This document shows positions 40,427-47,961 of a stretch of DNA of 49,601 nt, in pieces. Position 1 is the stretch's first letter, and every line of letters begins with the position of its first letter. The notes beneath the pieces were generated by a model. That model was not told the DNA's origin, made no database searches, and saw nothing but the letters and a program-made list of their open reading frames with translations. The position numbers and the translations under genes were made by a program. Source of the DNA: Clostridia bacterium (GTDB taxonomy: Bacteria > Bacillota > Clostridia > Christensenellales > CAG-138); NCBI GenBank assembly GCA_017524445.1, contig JAFXVP010000051.1, positions 1 to 49,601 of the forward strand, written 5' to 3'.

Positions 40427-42415
40427 ATGCCGATGCGATACGTGCTGCGCAAAAACACGGACGTTTCCGACGCCGTTATAGGGGATCTTCGGACAAGGTT
40501 CGGCTTTTCAAGACCGTTTGCCGCCATGCTCATTCGGCGCGGTCTCGTTGACGACGCCGCGATCGAATCGTTTCTGCACCCCGAAAAGACCGAGCTTCTC
40601 GATCCGTTTACGCTTGCCGATATGGACCGCGCCGTCTCGCGCGTCAAGCGCGCCATCGAGACGGGCGAACGCATCTGCGTGTACGGCGACTACGACACCG
40701 ACGGCGTCTGTGCGACCGCGATCCTGACCGATGCGCTGCATACCCTCGGAGCAAACGTGACGTTTCTGCTGCCGAGCCGCTTCGGCGAGGGTTACGGGCT
40801 GAACGCTGTCGCCGTCGACGTCATGCACGCGGACGGCGTACGGCTGATCCTCACTGTCGACAACGGCATTTCGGCGCACGCGGAGATCGCGTACGCAAGG
40901 ACGCTCGGCATGGATACGGTCGTGACCGACCATCACCGCTGTCACGAAACGCTGCCGGACGCGGAGGCGGTCGTTTGCGCTTCCCGGACGGATCAGGATC
41001 CGTCGCTCGGCGCGCTTTGCGGAGCGGCGGTCGCAATGCTCACTGCGGACGCGCTCGGCGTGCGGATCGGAAAATACCTGCCGATCGCCGCGCTTGCGAC
41101 GATGGCGGACGTCGTTCCGCTGCATGAAACGAACCGCGCGATCGTCCGGAAGGGGCTGCCGCTTATCGGCATGCAGCCGGGACTTGCGGCGCTTTTAGAC
41201 GCCGCCGGCGTCACGGAGATCGCGGGGGAAAGCGTGCTTTCATTCATCCTTGCGCCGCGGATCAACGCCGCGGGGCGCATGGGCGACGCGACGCGGGCGG
41301 TGCGGCTTTTGATGACCGACGATCCGGAGGAGCGAAAAACGCTTGCGGCGGAGCTCGAAAGCGACAACGTCCGCCGCCGCGCCGAAGAACAGCGTATTTT
41401 CAGAGAAGCGGAAGCGCAGATCACGGAACCCGAACCGCGCATTCTCGTTCTTCGGGGAACGGACTGGAACACGGGCGTGATCGGCATCGTCGCGTCGCGC
41501 ATTCTGGAACGGTACCATTGCCCGATCCTGCTCTTTTCCGAGGTCAACGGACTGCTTGTCGGCTCCGGCCGCAGCGTGCCCGCCGTCGACCTCTTTCAGC
41601 TTCTCACACGCCGCAGGGAGTTGCTTTTACGCTTCGGCGGACATCGGCTCGCCGCAGGCGCTACCATCGAAATCAGCACGTTTGAGACGCTCTGTAAAGC
41701 CCTTTCGGACGATCTTGCGGAGCAATTCCCGCAGGGACTGCCGGAGGAGGAGAGGATCGTGGAGGACCGGCTTGCGCTTTCCGAGATCACGCCGGACTTT
41801 GCGCGGGAGCTTACGTATCTTTCGCCGTTCGGCGAGGAGAACCGCGCGCCGCTGTTCGCGGTCGAGGGCGCGCTTTCCGACGTTCGGATCATGGGAAGGG
41901 ACGGCACGCACATCGGCGCAAAGCTTTCCGACGGGAAGACCACCGTGCGCATCGTTTCGTTCGGGAACGGCGACCGCTATGCGGACTGGAGCGCGATCCG
42001 AAGCGCGCGGGCGTATGCCACGCTTGAATTCGGAAGTTATCAGGGCCGTCCGGAGGTATCGGTCCGGACGGAAACGATCGAATGTCCGGTTTTCGAAGCG
42101 GCGCGGGACGCGATCTCGGATTGCATCCGCGCGATCCGAAGCGGAAGACCGCTTCCGGACGCGGAAACGCTGCGGCTGCTTCCGCGGGTTTCGGACGCGG
42201 AGATCCGGACGACATACCGCGCGCTGCTCCCGCGATTGAAAAGAGGCGCGCTGCGCGAGTGCCTTACCGAAACGGAGCAGACCATATTGCTGCCGCTTCT
42301 CGAGATCGGCGTCGTACGATACGAAAACGGCAGATTTTTCGCCGAACCGGTGCAGGAAAAGAAACAAATTCAAAATGCCCTCTTGTATCCGGTGATTATT
42401 TCAGGTAAAATATAA
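40427..42415 (+). CDS. recJ: Single-stranded-DNA-specific exonuclease RecJ
   Basis: 5'-3' exonuclease used in recombination and mismatch repair, 662 residues. The DHH motifs are visible: YGDYDTDG (Asp 88, 90, 92), LTVDNGI, VTDHH, and a DHHA1 region with RINAAGRMGDA and the glycine-rich LLVGSGRSVPAVDLF and FGGHRLAAGATI. An OB-like domain and a C-terminal extension follow. Start: ATG at 40427 or 40433. Neither has a ribosome site, and both lie immediately after the ackA terminator tract, yet later ATGs would cut conserved sequence. First gene of the recJ-relA-dtd cluster; the usual apt gene between recJ and relA is missing. Confidence 0.93.
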   Translation: MPMRYVLRKNTDVSDAVIGDLRTRFGFSRPFAAMLIRRGLVDDAAIESFLHPEKTELLDPFTLADMDRAVSRVKRAIETGERICVYGDYDTDGVCATAILTDALHTLGANVTFLLPSRFGEGYGLNAVAVDVMHADGVRLILTVDNGISAHAEIAYARTLGMDTVVTDHHRCHETLPDAEAVVCASRTDQDPSLGALCGAAVAMLTADALGVRIGKYLPIAALATMADVVPLHETNRAIVRKGLPLIGMQPGLAALLDAAGVTEIAGESVLSFILAPRINAAGRMGDATRAVRLLMTDDPEERKTLAAELESDNVRRRAEEQRIFREAEAQITEPEPRILVLRGTDWNTGVIGIVASRILERYHCPILLFSEVNGLLVGSGRSVPAVDLFQLLTRRRELLLRFGGHRLAAGATIEISTFETLCKALSDDLAEQFPQGLPEEERIVEDRLALSEITPDFARELTYLSPFGEENRAPLFAVEGALSDVRIMGRDGTHIGAKLSDGKTTVRIVSFGNGDRYADWSAIRSARAYATLEFGSYQGRPEVSVRTETIECPVFEAARDAISDCIRAIRSGRPLPDAETLRLLPRVSDAEIRTTYRALLPRLKRGALRECLTETEQTILLPLLEIGVVRYENGRFFAEPVQEKKQIQNALLYPVIISGKI

Positions 42416-42439
42416 AGGTTCAGAGAAAGGAGGACGCTT

Positions 42440-44614
42440 ATGGAGGAACGGTTGATCGCAATGTTCACCGAACGATTCGGTGAGGAACAGGGCAAGCTGA
42501 TGGCGGAAGCGATCGCGTTTGCGTCGCGCGTGCACTGCAACCAGAAGCGCGACGACGGAACGCCGTTTATCACGCATCCTTTAACCGTCGCGTCCTACCT
42601 CCTCGATATGGGCATGGACGCGCCGACCGTGATCGCGGGCGTTCTGCACGACACCGTCGAGGACGGGGACAACGTGCAGATCGCGGACATCGAGAAGATG
42701 TTCGGCAAAGAGGTCGCATTCCTTGTCGACGGCGTCACCAAGCTTACCAAATCCGGAAAACAGACGTACGTCACCAAAAAGCAGGAGCAGACGGAGAACC
42801 TCCGAAAGCTCTTTCTTGCGATCGCGGAGGACGTGCGCGTCGTCATCATCAAGCTTGCCGACCGCCTGCACAACATGCGCACGATCGACGTCTGCACGCC
42901 CGCAAAGCAGATCAAAAAATCCAAGGAGACGATCGAGGTCTACGCGCCGCTGGCGCACCGCTTCGGCATGGGCGCGATCAGAAGCGAGCTCGAGGATCTT
43001 TCCTTCCGCTACCTGATGCCGGAGGAGTATGAGAACATCAAGGCACAGGTCGACGTGCAGCAAAAGGAGCGGCTGGAGCTTCTTTCGAGCGCGATGGAAA
43101 AGATGAAGGAGCTTCTGAAGGAAGCGAACATCGAGGGCAGCGTTTCGGGCCGTCCGAAGCATCTGTATTCCTCGTACCGCAAGATGCAGCGCAACAACTG
43201 CACGCTTCACGAGCTCTATGACCTGATCGCGATCCGCATCATTGTGGATACGGTCACGGACTGCTACGCGGCTTTGGGCGTCGTTCACGCGACGTGGAAG
43301 CCGCTGCCCGGTCGGTTCAAGGATTATATCGCCATGCCGAAGCCGAATCTGTACCGTTCGCTGCATACGACGGTCATGGACGAGCACGGCATCCCGTTCG
43401 AGGTGCAGATCCGCACGAAGGAGATGCACGCGACCGCGGAATACGGCATCGCGGCGCATTGGATGTATAAGGAAGGCCGCCAGTCCATGACGGAGCTCGA
43501 CCGCAGAACGGCGTGGCTCAGGCAGGTGCTGGAAGCCGATCAGGACGCGGAGGACAGCAAGGAATTCGTAGACAATATCCTGAAGGACTTTCTCGGCGAA
43601 TACGTCTTCGTGCTTACGCCGAAGGGCGAGATCATCGACCTGCCGGTCGGCTCAACGCCGCTGGACTTTGCGTACCGCATCCACACGAAGGTCGGACACC
43701 ACTGCCAGCACGCCCGCGTCAACGGGAACGTTGTGCGGCTCGATTATAAGCTGAAGACAAACGACGTCGTCGAGATCATCACATCCAATTCGCAGCCGGG
43801 ACCGAGCCGCGACTGGCTGTCCATCGTCAAGACGCAGACGGCGAAGAACAAGATCCGGCAGTGGTTCAAGCACGAGAATCGCGAGGAGAACATCCAGCGC
43901 GGCCGCGAAATGCTCGAGGAAGCCGCAAAGCGGCACGGGCAGAGTCTGACGATCCTGATGAAGCCGGAGTACGTCGCCGAGGTTTTAAAGCGTCACAACT
44001 TCGCGACGGTCGACGATCTCTATTCCGCGATCGGGTTCGGCGGCGTATCGGCGGGACAGGTGCTGCACAAGCTCATCGACCTGCACCGCAAGGAGGAACG
44101 CCTCGACGAGCTCAAGAAGCGCTTCGAGGAATCCGAACAGGAGCTTCCGAAAAAGCCGCTGCACCGTGCGAATCCGAAAGGCATCTACGTCCACGGCGAT
44201 CCGGGCATGGCGGTGTTCTTCGGAAACTGCTGCAATCCATTGCCCGGCGATCCGATCGTCGGCTACGTGACCCGCGGCAGAGGCGTTTCCGTGCATCGCG
44301 CGGACTGCAAGAACGTCCAGAGCTTGATGCAGGAAGCCGACCGCATGATCGAGGTTGAATGGGCGCTCGACGAGCATACAAGCTTCTCCGCGACGATCCG
44401 CGTGTTTATCGAGGACAAGCCGGGCTCGCTCATGGAGGTTTCGAAGGTCCTGTTGAGCCTGAACGTCAACATGACCGACCTTTCGAGCCGGTCGACCGAG
44501 GACGGCTATGCGGCAATGGAGATCACGTGCACGGTCACCGGCGCCGAGCAGCTCAAAATGATCATCGCGAATCTCAAAAAGATCAAACAGGTGATCGACG
44601 TATTCCGCGTATAA
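42440..44614 (+). CDS. relA: Bifunctional (p)ppGpp synthetase/hydrolase RelA/SpoT
   Basis: Makes and degrades the alarmone (p)ppGpp in the stringent response. The 724-residue protein contains an HD hydrolase domain (HPLTVASYLLDMG, GVLHDTVEDGD, ADRLHNMRT), the synthetase domain (YKKMQRNN-type start, then FKDYIAMPKPNLYRSLHTTV), a TGS domain (VFVLTPKGEIIDLPVGSTPLDFAY), a zinc-finger/helical part with GNCCNPLPGDPIVGYVTRGRGV, and a C-terminal ACT domain. Both catalytic halves look intact. AAAGGAGG precedes the ATG at 42440. Between recJ and dtd as in Bacillus, but without apt. Confidence 0.96.
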   Translation: MEERLIAMFTERFGEEQGKLMAEAIAFASRVHCNQKRDDGTPFITHPLTVASYLLDMGMDAPTVIAGVLHDTVEDGDNVQIADIEKMFGKEVAFLVDGVTKLTKSGKQTYVTKKQEQTENLRKLFLAIAEDVRVVIIKLADRLHNMRTIDVCTPAKQIKKSKETIEVYAPLAHRFGMGAIRSELEDLSFRYLMPEEYENIKAQVDVQQKERLELLSSAMEKMKELLKEANIEGSVSGRPKHLYSSYRKMQRNNCTLHELYDLIAIRIIVDTVTDCYAALGVVHATWKPLPGRFKDYIAMPKPNLYRSLHTTVMDEHGIPFEVQIRTKEMHATAEYGIAAHWMYKEGRQSMTELDRRTAWLRQVLEADQDAEDSKEFVDNILKDFLGEYVFVLTPKGEIIDLPVGSTPLDFAYRIHTKVGHHCQHARVNGNVVRLDYKLKTNDVVEIITSNSQPGPSRDWLSIVKTQTAKNKIRQWFKHENREENIQRGREMLEEAAKRHGQSLTILMKPEYVAEVLKRHNFATVDDLYSAIGFGGVSAGQVLHKLIDLHRKEERLDELKKRFEESEQELPKKPLHRANPKGIYVHGDPGMAVFFGNCCNPLPGDPIVGYVTRGRGVSVHRADCKNVQSLMQEADRMIEVEWALDEHTSFSATIRVFIEDKPGSLMEVSKVLLSLNVNMTDLSSRSTEDGYAAMEITCTVTGAEQLKMIIANLKKIKQVIDVFRV

Positions 44615-44624
44615 GGAGGAAGCC

Positions 44625-45071
44625 ATGCGAGCAGTCGTACAGCGCGTGAACGAGGCAAGCGTCAAAATCGACGGCGAAACGGTCGGCGCAATTTTACACG
44701 GTCTCTGCGTTCTTTTGGGCGTTTCCGTGGATGATACGGAAGCGGACGCGGATTACATCGCGGAAAAGCTATTGGGCCTTCGCATTTTCGACGACGAGAA
44801 CGGCGTGCCGAACAGGTCCGTGCTCAATATTTCCGGCGCGATCCTTCTGATCTCGCAGTTTACGCTTTTGGGCGACGCGCGGAAGGGCAGACGCCCGAGC
44901 TATATTTTTGCGGCAAGACCCGAACAGGCGATCCCGCTGTACGAGCGCTGCATTGAAAGGCTGCGCGCGTCGGTCCCGGTCGAGACGGGACGCTTCGGCG
45001 CGGACATGAAGGTTTCGATCCTAAACGACGGACCGTTTACGATCCTTTTGGATTCCAAGAAAGGTTTCTGA
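44625..45071 (+). CDS. dtd: D-aminoacyl-tRNA deacylase
   Basis: Removes D-amino acids, and mischarged glycine or alanine, from tRNA. The 148-residue protein has the family starts MRAVVQRVNEASV, the SQFTLLGDARKGRRPS segment (SQxT motif at the active site) and the closing ETGRFGADMKVSILNDGPFT with the Gly-cisPro-like GPF/T region. AAGGAGG precedes the ATG. It lies 10 bases after relA and 1 base before the next gene, so it is cotranscribed. Confidence 0.95.
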   Translation: MRAVVQRVNEASVKIDGETVGAILHGLCVLLGVSVDDTEADADYIAEKLLGLRIFDDENGVPNRSVLNISGAILLISQFTLLGDARKGRRPSYIFAARPEQAIPLYERCIERLRASVPVETGRFGADMKVSILNDGPFTILLDSKKGF

Positions 45072-45072
45072 C

Positions 45073-45714
45073 ATGATTTTACTGAGCTACCCCTGCGGAC
45101 CGGTTGCGGCCAATATGATCTTTGTCGGATGCGACGGAAGCAAAACCGTTGCGGTCGTCGATCCTTCCGACGCGACGCTTGCGCTTGCGATCCTCAAAGA
45201 GCACGGCTGGACGCTGTCCGATATCCTCGTCACGCACCGGCATTACGACCATCTCTTGGGCGTTGCGGGGCTGAAAAAAGCGACCGGCGCGAAAATTTAT
45301 ATCTCCGAAACGGACGCGGACGGATTGAGAAGCGGCAGAGCGAGTCTCGCTTCGATGGCGGGCGAATCGCAGGAGCCGGTCGAGCCGGACGTGCTGCTTC
45401 ACGACGGCGACACGTTCGAGGCGGCGGGGCTGCATTTCCGCGTACTCGAAACGCCGGGACACACCGCGGGCGGGATCTCGTTCGTCTGCGACGAACAGCG
45501 CTGCGCGTTCGTCGGCGACACGCTCTTTGCGGGCGGCTACGGCAGATACGATCTTCCGGGCGGCGATTTCAACGGGCTCAGCTGTTCGATCAAAAACGTC
45601 CTGTTCGCGCTGCCGGACGATTACCGGCTTTACCCCGGGCACGAGGAGCCGACGACCGTCGCGGAGGAGAAGCGCACCAATCCGATCAACTTTGAGGGCC
45701 TATGGTTCGACTGA
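45073..45714 (+). CDS. Metallo-beta-lactamase-fold hydrolase (glyoxalase II-like)
   Basis: A 213-residue hydrolase with the HxHxDH metal motif varied as THRHYDHLLG. The next ligands are in ETPGHTAGG and FVGDTLFAGGYGRYD, and the last His is in YPGHEEPT. The length and pattern fit the glyoxalase II/YcbL-like group of thioester or lactone hydrolases, whose exact substrates are often unknown. In Clostridia it commonly lies between dtd and hemZ, as here. The 3' end overlaps hemZ by 13 bases, so translation is coupled. Confidence 0.88.
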   Translation: MILLSYPCGPVAANMIFVGCDGSKTVAVVDPSDATLALAILKEHGWTLSDILVTHRHYDHLLGVAGLKKATGAKIYISETDADGLRSGRASLASMAGESQEPVEPDVLLHDGDTFEAAGLHFRVLETPGHTAGGISFVCDEQRCAFVGDTLFAGGYGRYDLPGGDFNGLSCSIKNVLFALPDDYRLYPGHEEPTTVAEEKRTNPINFEGLWFD

Positions 45715-47138
45715 TCACCAACACACCACAATACAGCAACGATATCGCCGAGGAGATCCGCATGTTCCTCGGCCTTGTTTCGATCGCGCCGGATGAAACG
45801 CCGGAGACGACGCTGACGATCTCGGCCATGCTGAACGACGCGGACAAAACCGCGACTGCTGCGGCGGGCGGGGACCCGATCACCGTCTCCTATACGGTGG
45901 ACGAAACGGATCCGCTCGACCGGAAGCGGCAGGAAAAACGCGCTTTGAAGCGCGCGGTCTACGCGCTGATGCAGCGCCTCAACCCCACCGAAATGCCGTG
46001 GGGCAGTCTCACCGGCATCCGTCCGACAAAGCTTTTGCGCGAGCTTTGCGTGCGCGTCGGGGACGAGGAAGCCGTGCGGCAGTTCCGCGAGGTCTTCTCC
46101 GTTCGCATCGACAAGCTCCGCCTTGCCGCGACGATCAACGCGGTGCAGAAGCCGGTCATTGCGTCGGTGCAGCCGAACGACGTTGATATCTACGTCGGGA
46201 TCCCGTACTGCAAAACGCGCTGCCTCTATTGCTCGTTCGGCGCGGAGATCGCCAAAAAGAACGCGATCGCGGAATATCTGCCGTATCTTTTCAAGGACAT
46301 CGAAAACGGCGCAAAGCTCGTGCGCGACGGCGGTTTTCACGTCCGCGCAACGTATCTCGGCGGCGGCACGCCGACCGTGCTTTCGGCGGAGGAGCTGGAC
46401 GCGCTGCTGACGCATTTCAAAGCCTGCTACGGCGGTTTCGGCACGGAATGCACGGTCGAAGCGGGCAGACCCGATACGATCACAAAAGATAAGCTTGCGG
46501 TTCTGCGCGCGCACGGCGTGGAGCGCATCTCGATCAATCCGCAGACGATGTCGGACGAAACGCTCCGCCGCATCGGCAGGGCACATACGGCGGAACAGAT
46601 CAAGGAGGCGTTCGCGCTCGCGCGGGAAATGGGCTTTTCCTCAATCAATATGGACCTCATCGCGGGCTTGCCCGGCGAGACCGTCGCGGACTTTGAACGT
46701 ACACTTTTTGAGATCAAAGAACTGCGTCCCGACAATTTGACGGTGCATACGCTCGCGATTAAGCGCTCAAGCCGATTAAAGGATCAGCTGGACAAGTATC
46801 CGCTGCCGTCGCGTTCGGACGTGGAGACCATGATCGACATGGGCTTTCAGGCGGCAAAAGAGATCGGGCTCTGGCCGTACTACATGTATCGGCAGAAGTA
46901 CCAGAACGGCAACCTCGAAAACGTCGGCTATGCGGCGGAGGGGAAGCTCTGCGTCTACAACGTCGACATGATGGAAGAGACGACCTCCATTCTTGCGCAC
47001 GGCGCGGGCGCAATGACCAAGCGCGTGTTCGATTCCGAGAACCGCGTCGAACGCATCCCGAACCCGAAGGACGTGCCGACCTACGGCGTAAAGCTGGAGC
47101 TTTTGGACCAACAGAAACGCGCGCTGTTTTTACGCTGA
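45702..47138 (+). CDS. hemZ: Radical SAM coproporphyrinogen dehydrogenase-like protein HemZ
   Basis: A 478-residue radical SAM enzyme. The iron-sulfur motif CKTRCLYC (CxxxCxxC, Cys 170, 174, 177) follows VGIPY. ATYLGGGTPTVLS and SINPQTMSDETLRRIGR are typical of HemN-type proteins. The extra 160-residue N-terminal domain with WGSLTGIRPTKLLRE marks the HemZ branch, found near relA/hisS in Clostridia. It is annotated as anaerobic coproporphyrinogen III oxidation, but many HemN-like proteins are not true HemN, so the reaction is not certain. The start overlaps the MBL gene. The last codons and stop lie within a 24-base sequence repeated before hisS. Confidence 0.9.
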   Translation: MVRLITNTPQYSNDIAEEIRMFLGLVSIAPDETPETTLTISAMLNDADKTATAAAGGDPITVSYTVDETDPLDRKRQEKRALKRAVYALMQRLNPTEMPWGSLTGIRPTKLLRELCVRVGDEEAVRQFREVFSVRIDKLRLAATINAVQKPVIASVQPNDVDIYVGIPYCKTRCLYCSFGAEIAKKNAIAEYLPYLFKDIENGAKLVRDGGFHVRATYLGGGTPTVLSAEELDALLTHFKACYGGFGTECTVEAGRPDTITKDKLAVLRAHGVERISINPQTMSDETLRRIGRAHTAEQIKEAFALAREMGFSSINMDLIAGLPGETVADFERTLFEIKELRPDNLTVHTLAIKRSSRLKDQLDKYPLPSRSDVETMIDMGFQAAKEIGLWPYYMYRQKYQNGNLENVGYAAEGKLCVYNVDMMEETTSILAHGAGAMTKRVFDSENRVERIPNPKDVPTYGVKLELLDQQKRALFLR

Positions 47139-47151
47139 TTTTTCTTGACAA
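47128..47151. repeat. 24-base direct repeat, copy 1 (end of hemZ)
   Basis: Identical to 47668-47691. This copy contains the last hemZ codons and stop and a TTGACA. The 540-base offset and the intact hemZ end and hisS promoter at the two copies suggest that an insertion or duplication separated them. Confidence 0.85.
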
Positions 47152-47360
47152 TCGGGGATTGAAGTGCTGCGTGACGCCTGCACAAAATGGATGCTGTTTC
47201 CTTATAGGGCCTCTTGACAGAATCGACAGCTGACGATACAATATCTTTAGAAACATCCGGACCGAAGTCCTCGGGCACTTCTCGCCCCTGTGCCAGTAGG
47301 TCAAGGATGTTTTTGTTATCCTTTTTGCGTATGATGCATATCCTTCCATCAAAAAATCAT
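47150..47360 (-). pseudogene. Possible remnant of a small gene inside the 540-base insert
   Basis: On the minus strand an ideal ribosome site AAAGGAG (47368-47374) lies 7 bases before an ATG at 47360, but the frame stops after three codons. Removing one T from the following run of six would open a frame that reads about 60 residues, including NILDLLAQGREVPEDFGPD and SKDIVSSAVDSVKR, which look protein-like. I do not recognise the family. It may be a frameshifted remnant; the same DNA has a competing RNA reading on the plus strand. Confidence 0.3.
47214..47315 (+). ncRNA. Candidate small RNA with its own promoter
   Basis: Near-consensus promoter TTGACA (47214-47219), 17 bases, TACAAT (47237-47242). 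About 9 bases later comes a fold closed by AAACATCC (47251-47258) and GGATGTTT (47305-47312), followed by more T. Inside it are GGAC/GTCC with loop CGAA and GGCAC/GTGCC. It matches no RNA family that I can name. The promoter and fold could be chance, since the opposite strand may be coding. Confidence 0.25.
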
Positions 47361-47448
47361 TCGTATACTCCTTTATTTTGTATGCGCATCCTGACGCAGT
47401 AGTGTACCTCCGCCGTATGGTGGTGAGAAAGAGCGCTTTTTAAAAAGA

Positions 47449-47605
47449 GGCTTCCCCTTGAGGGGAAGCTGTCACCGATAGGCGACTGATGAGGTGTTCA
47501 GGAAAACGAACGCATTGCGTTCGTCCGATCTGCAAAAATGATGCTTTTTGCGTGTCCACCTCATCCGCCTCGTTCCTCAGCACCTTCCCCTCGAGGGGAA
47601 GGCTT
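47449..47605. mobile_element. MITE-like inverted repeat element
   Basis: Two repeats of the CTTCCCC...GGGGAAG...GATGAGGTG family point towards each other: 47449-47496 on the plus strand and 47556-47605 on the minus strand. The 60 bases between hold two perfect hairpins, ACGAACGC/GCGTTCGT and GCAAAAA/TTTTTGC. The whole can fold on itself like a miniature inverted-repeat element. No transposase. A third copy of the repeat is at 23158. Confidence 0.55.
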
Positions 47606-47667
47606 TTGGCTTGACAACCGCCCCTTATAGAAACGCTCTTCTGACACCCTTTCTGACTAAGACAGTC

Positions 47668-47691
47668 TTTTACGCTGATTTTTCTTGACAA
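47668..47691. repeat. 24-base direct repeat, copy 2 (hisS promoter)
   Basis: Identical to 47128-47151. This copy supplies the TTGACA -35 of the hisS promoter. Confidence 0.85.
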
Positions 47692-47712
47692 GCACATTTT
47701 GCATGGTATAAT
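47685..47712 (+). promoter_or_regulatory. Promoter of the hisS-aspS operon
   Basis: Consensus -35 TTGACA (47685-47690), 16 bases, consensus -10 TATAAT (47707-47712) with TGG before it. Confidence 0.8.
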
Positions 47713-47719
47713 AAGCGCA

Positions 47720-47947
47720 AAGCGTTGAACGGAAGAGTACCCGCCGTATCGGAACAAAGAGAGCGCGTCCGCGGCTGAAAGACGTGCGGAGAGAAAGCGG
47801 GGAAGGACAGCCGGAAGCTGCATGCCGGAAGAGAAAGGCATGACGGAGACCCTTCGTTATCGGGGAAAAGCGCGCAGAGTGATCTGCGAAACAGGGTGGC
47901 ACCGCGGTCCTTCCGTCCCTATCATGGGCGAAAGACCGCGATTTTTT
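47720..47947 (+). promoter_or_regulatory. T-box riboswitch leader of hisS-aspS
   Basis: Transcription attenuator that senses uncharged tRNA. Stem I carries the AGTA loop-E element (47736-47739), an AGAGAG box, a GGCTG apical loop and, after CCCGC/GCGGG pairing, the specifier side GAAGGACAG, where GAC (47806-47808) is the likely specifier codon (Asp). The T-box AGGGTGGCACCGCGG is at 47893-47907. The terminator pairs CGCGGTC (47903-47909) with GACCGCG (47934-47940) and ends ATTTTTT. Uncharged tRNA binding at the T-box would block this hairpin and switch on the synthetases. Confidence 0.9.
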
Positions 47948-47961
47948 CATAGGAGGTTTTT

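Noticed and set aside
47249..47315. Signal recognition particle RNA or a known riboswitch
   Set aside because: Neither the SRP AGGTCCGGAAGGAAGCAGC-type core nor any riboswitch motif I know is present; kept only as an unnamed candidate.
47440..47841. 133-codon minus-strand frame over the MITE-like element and T-box
   Set aside because: It runs through repeats and a structured leader and shows no protein-like conservation.
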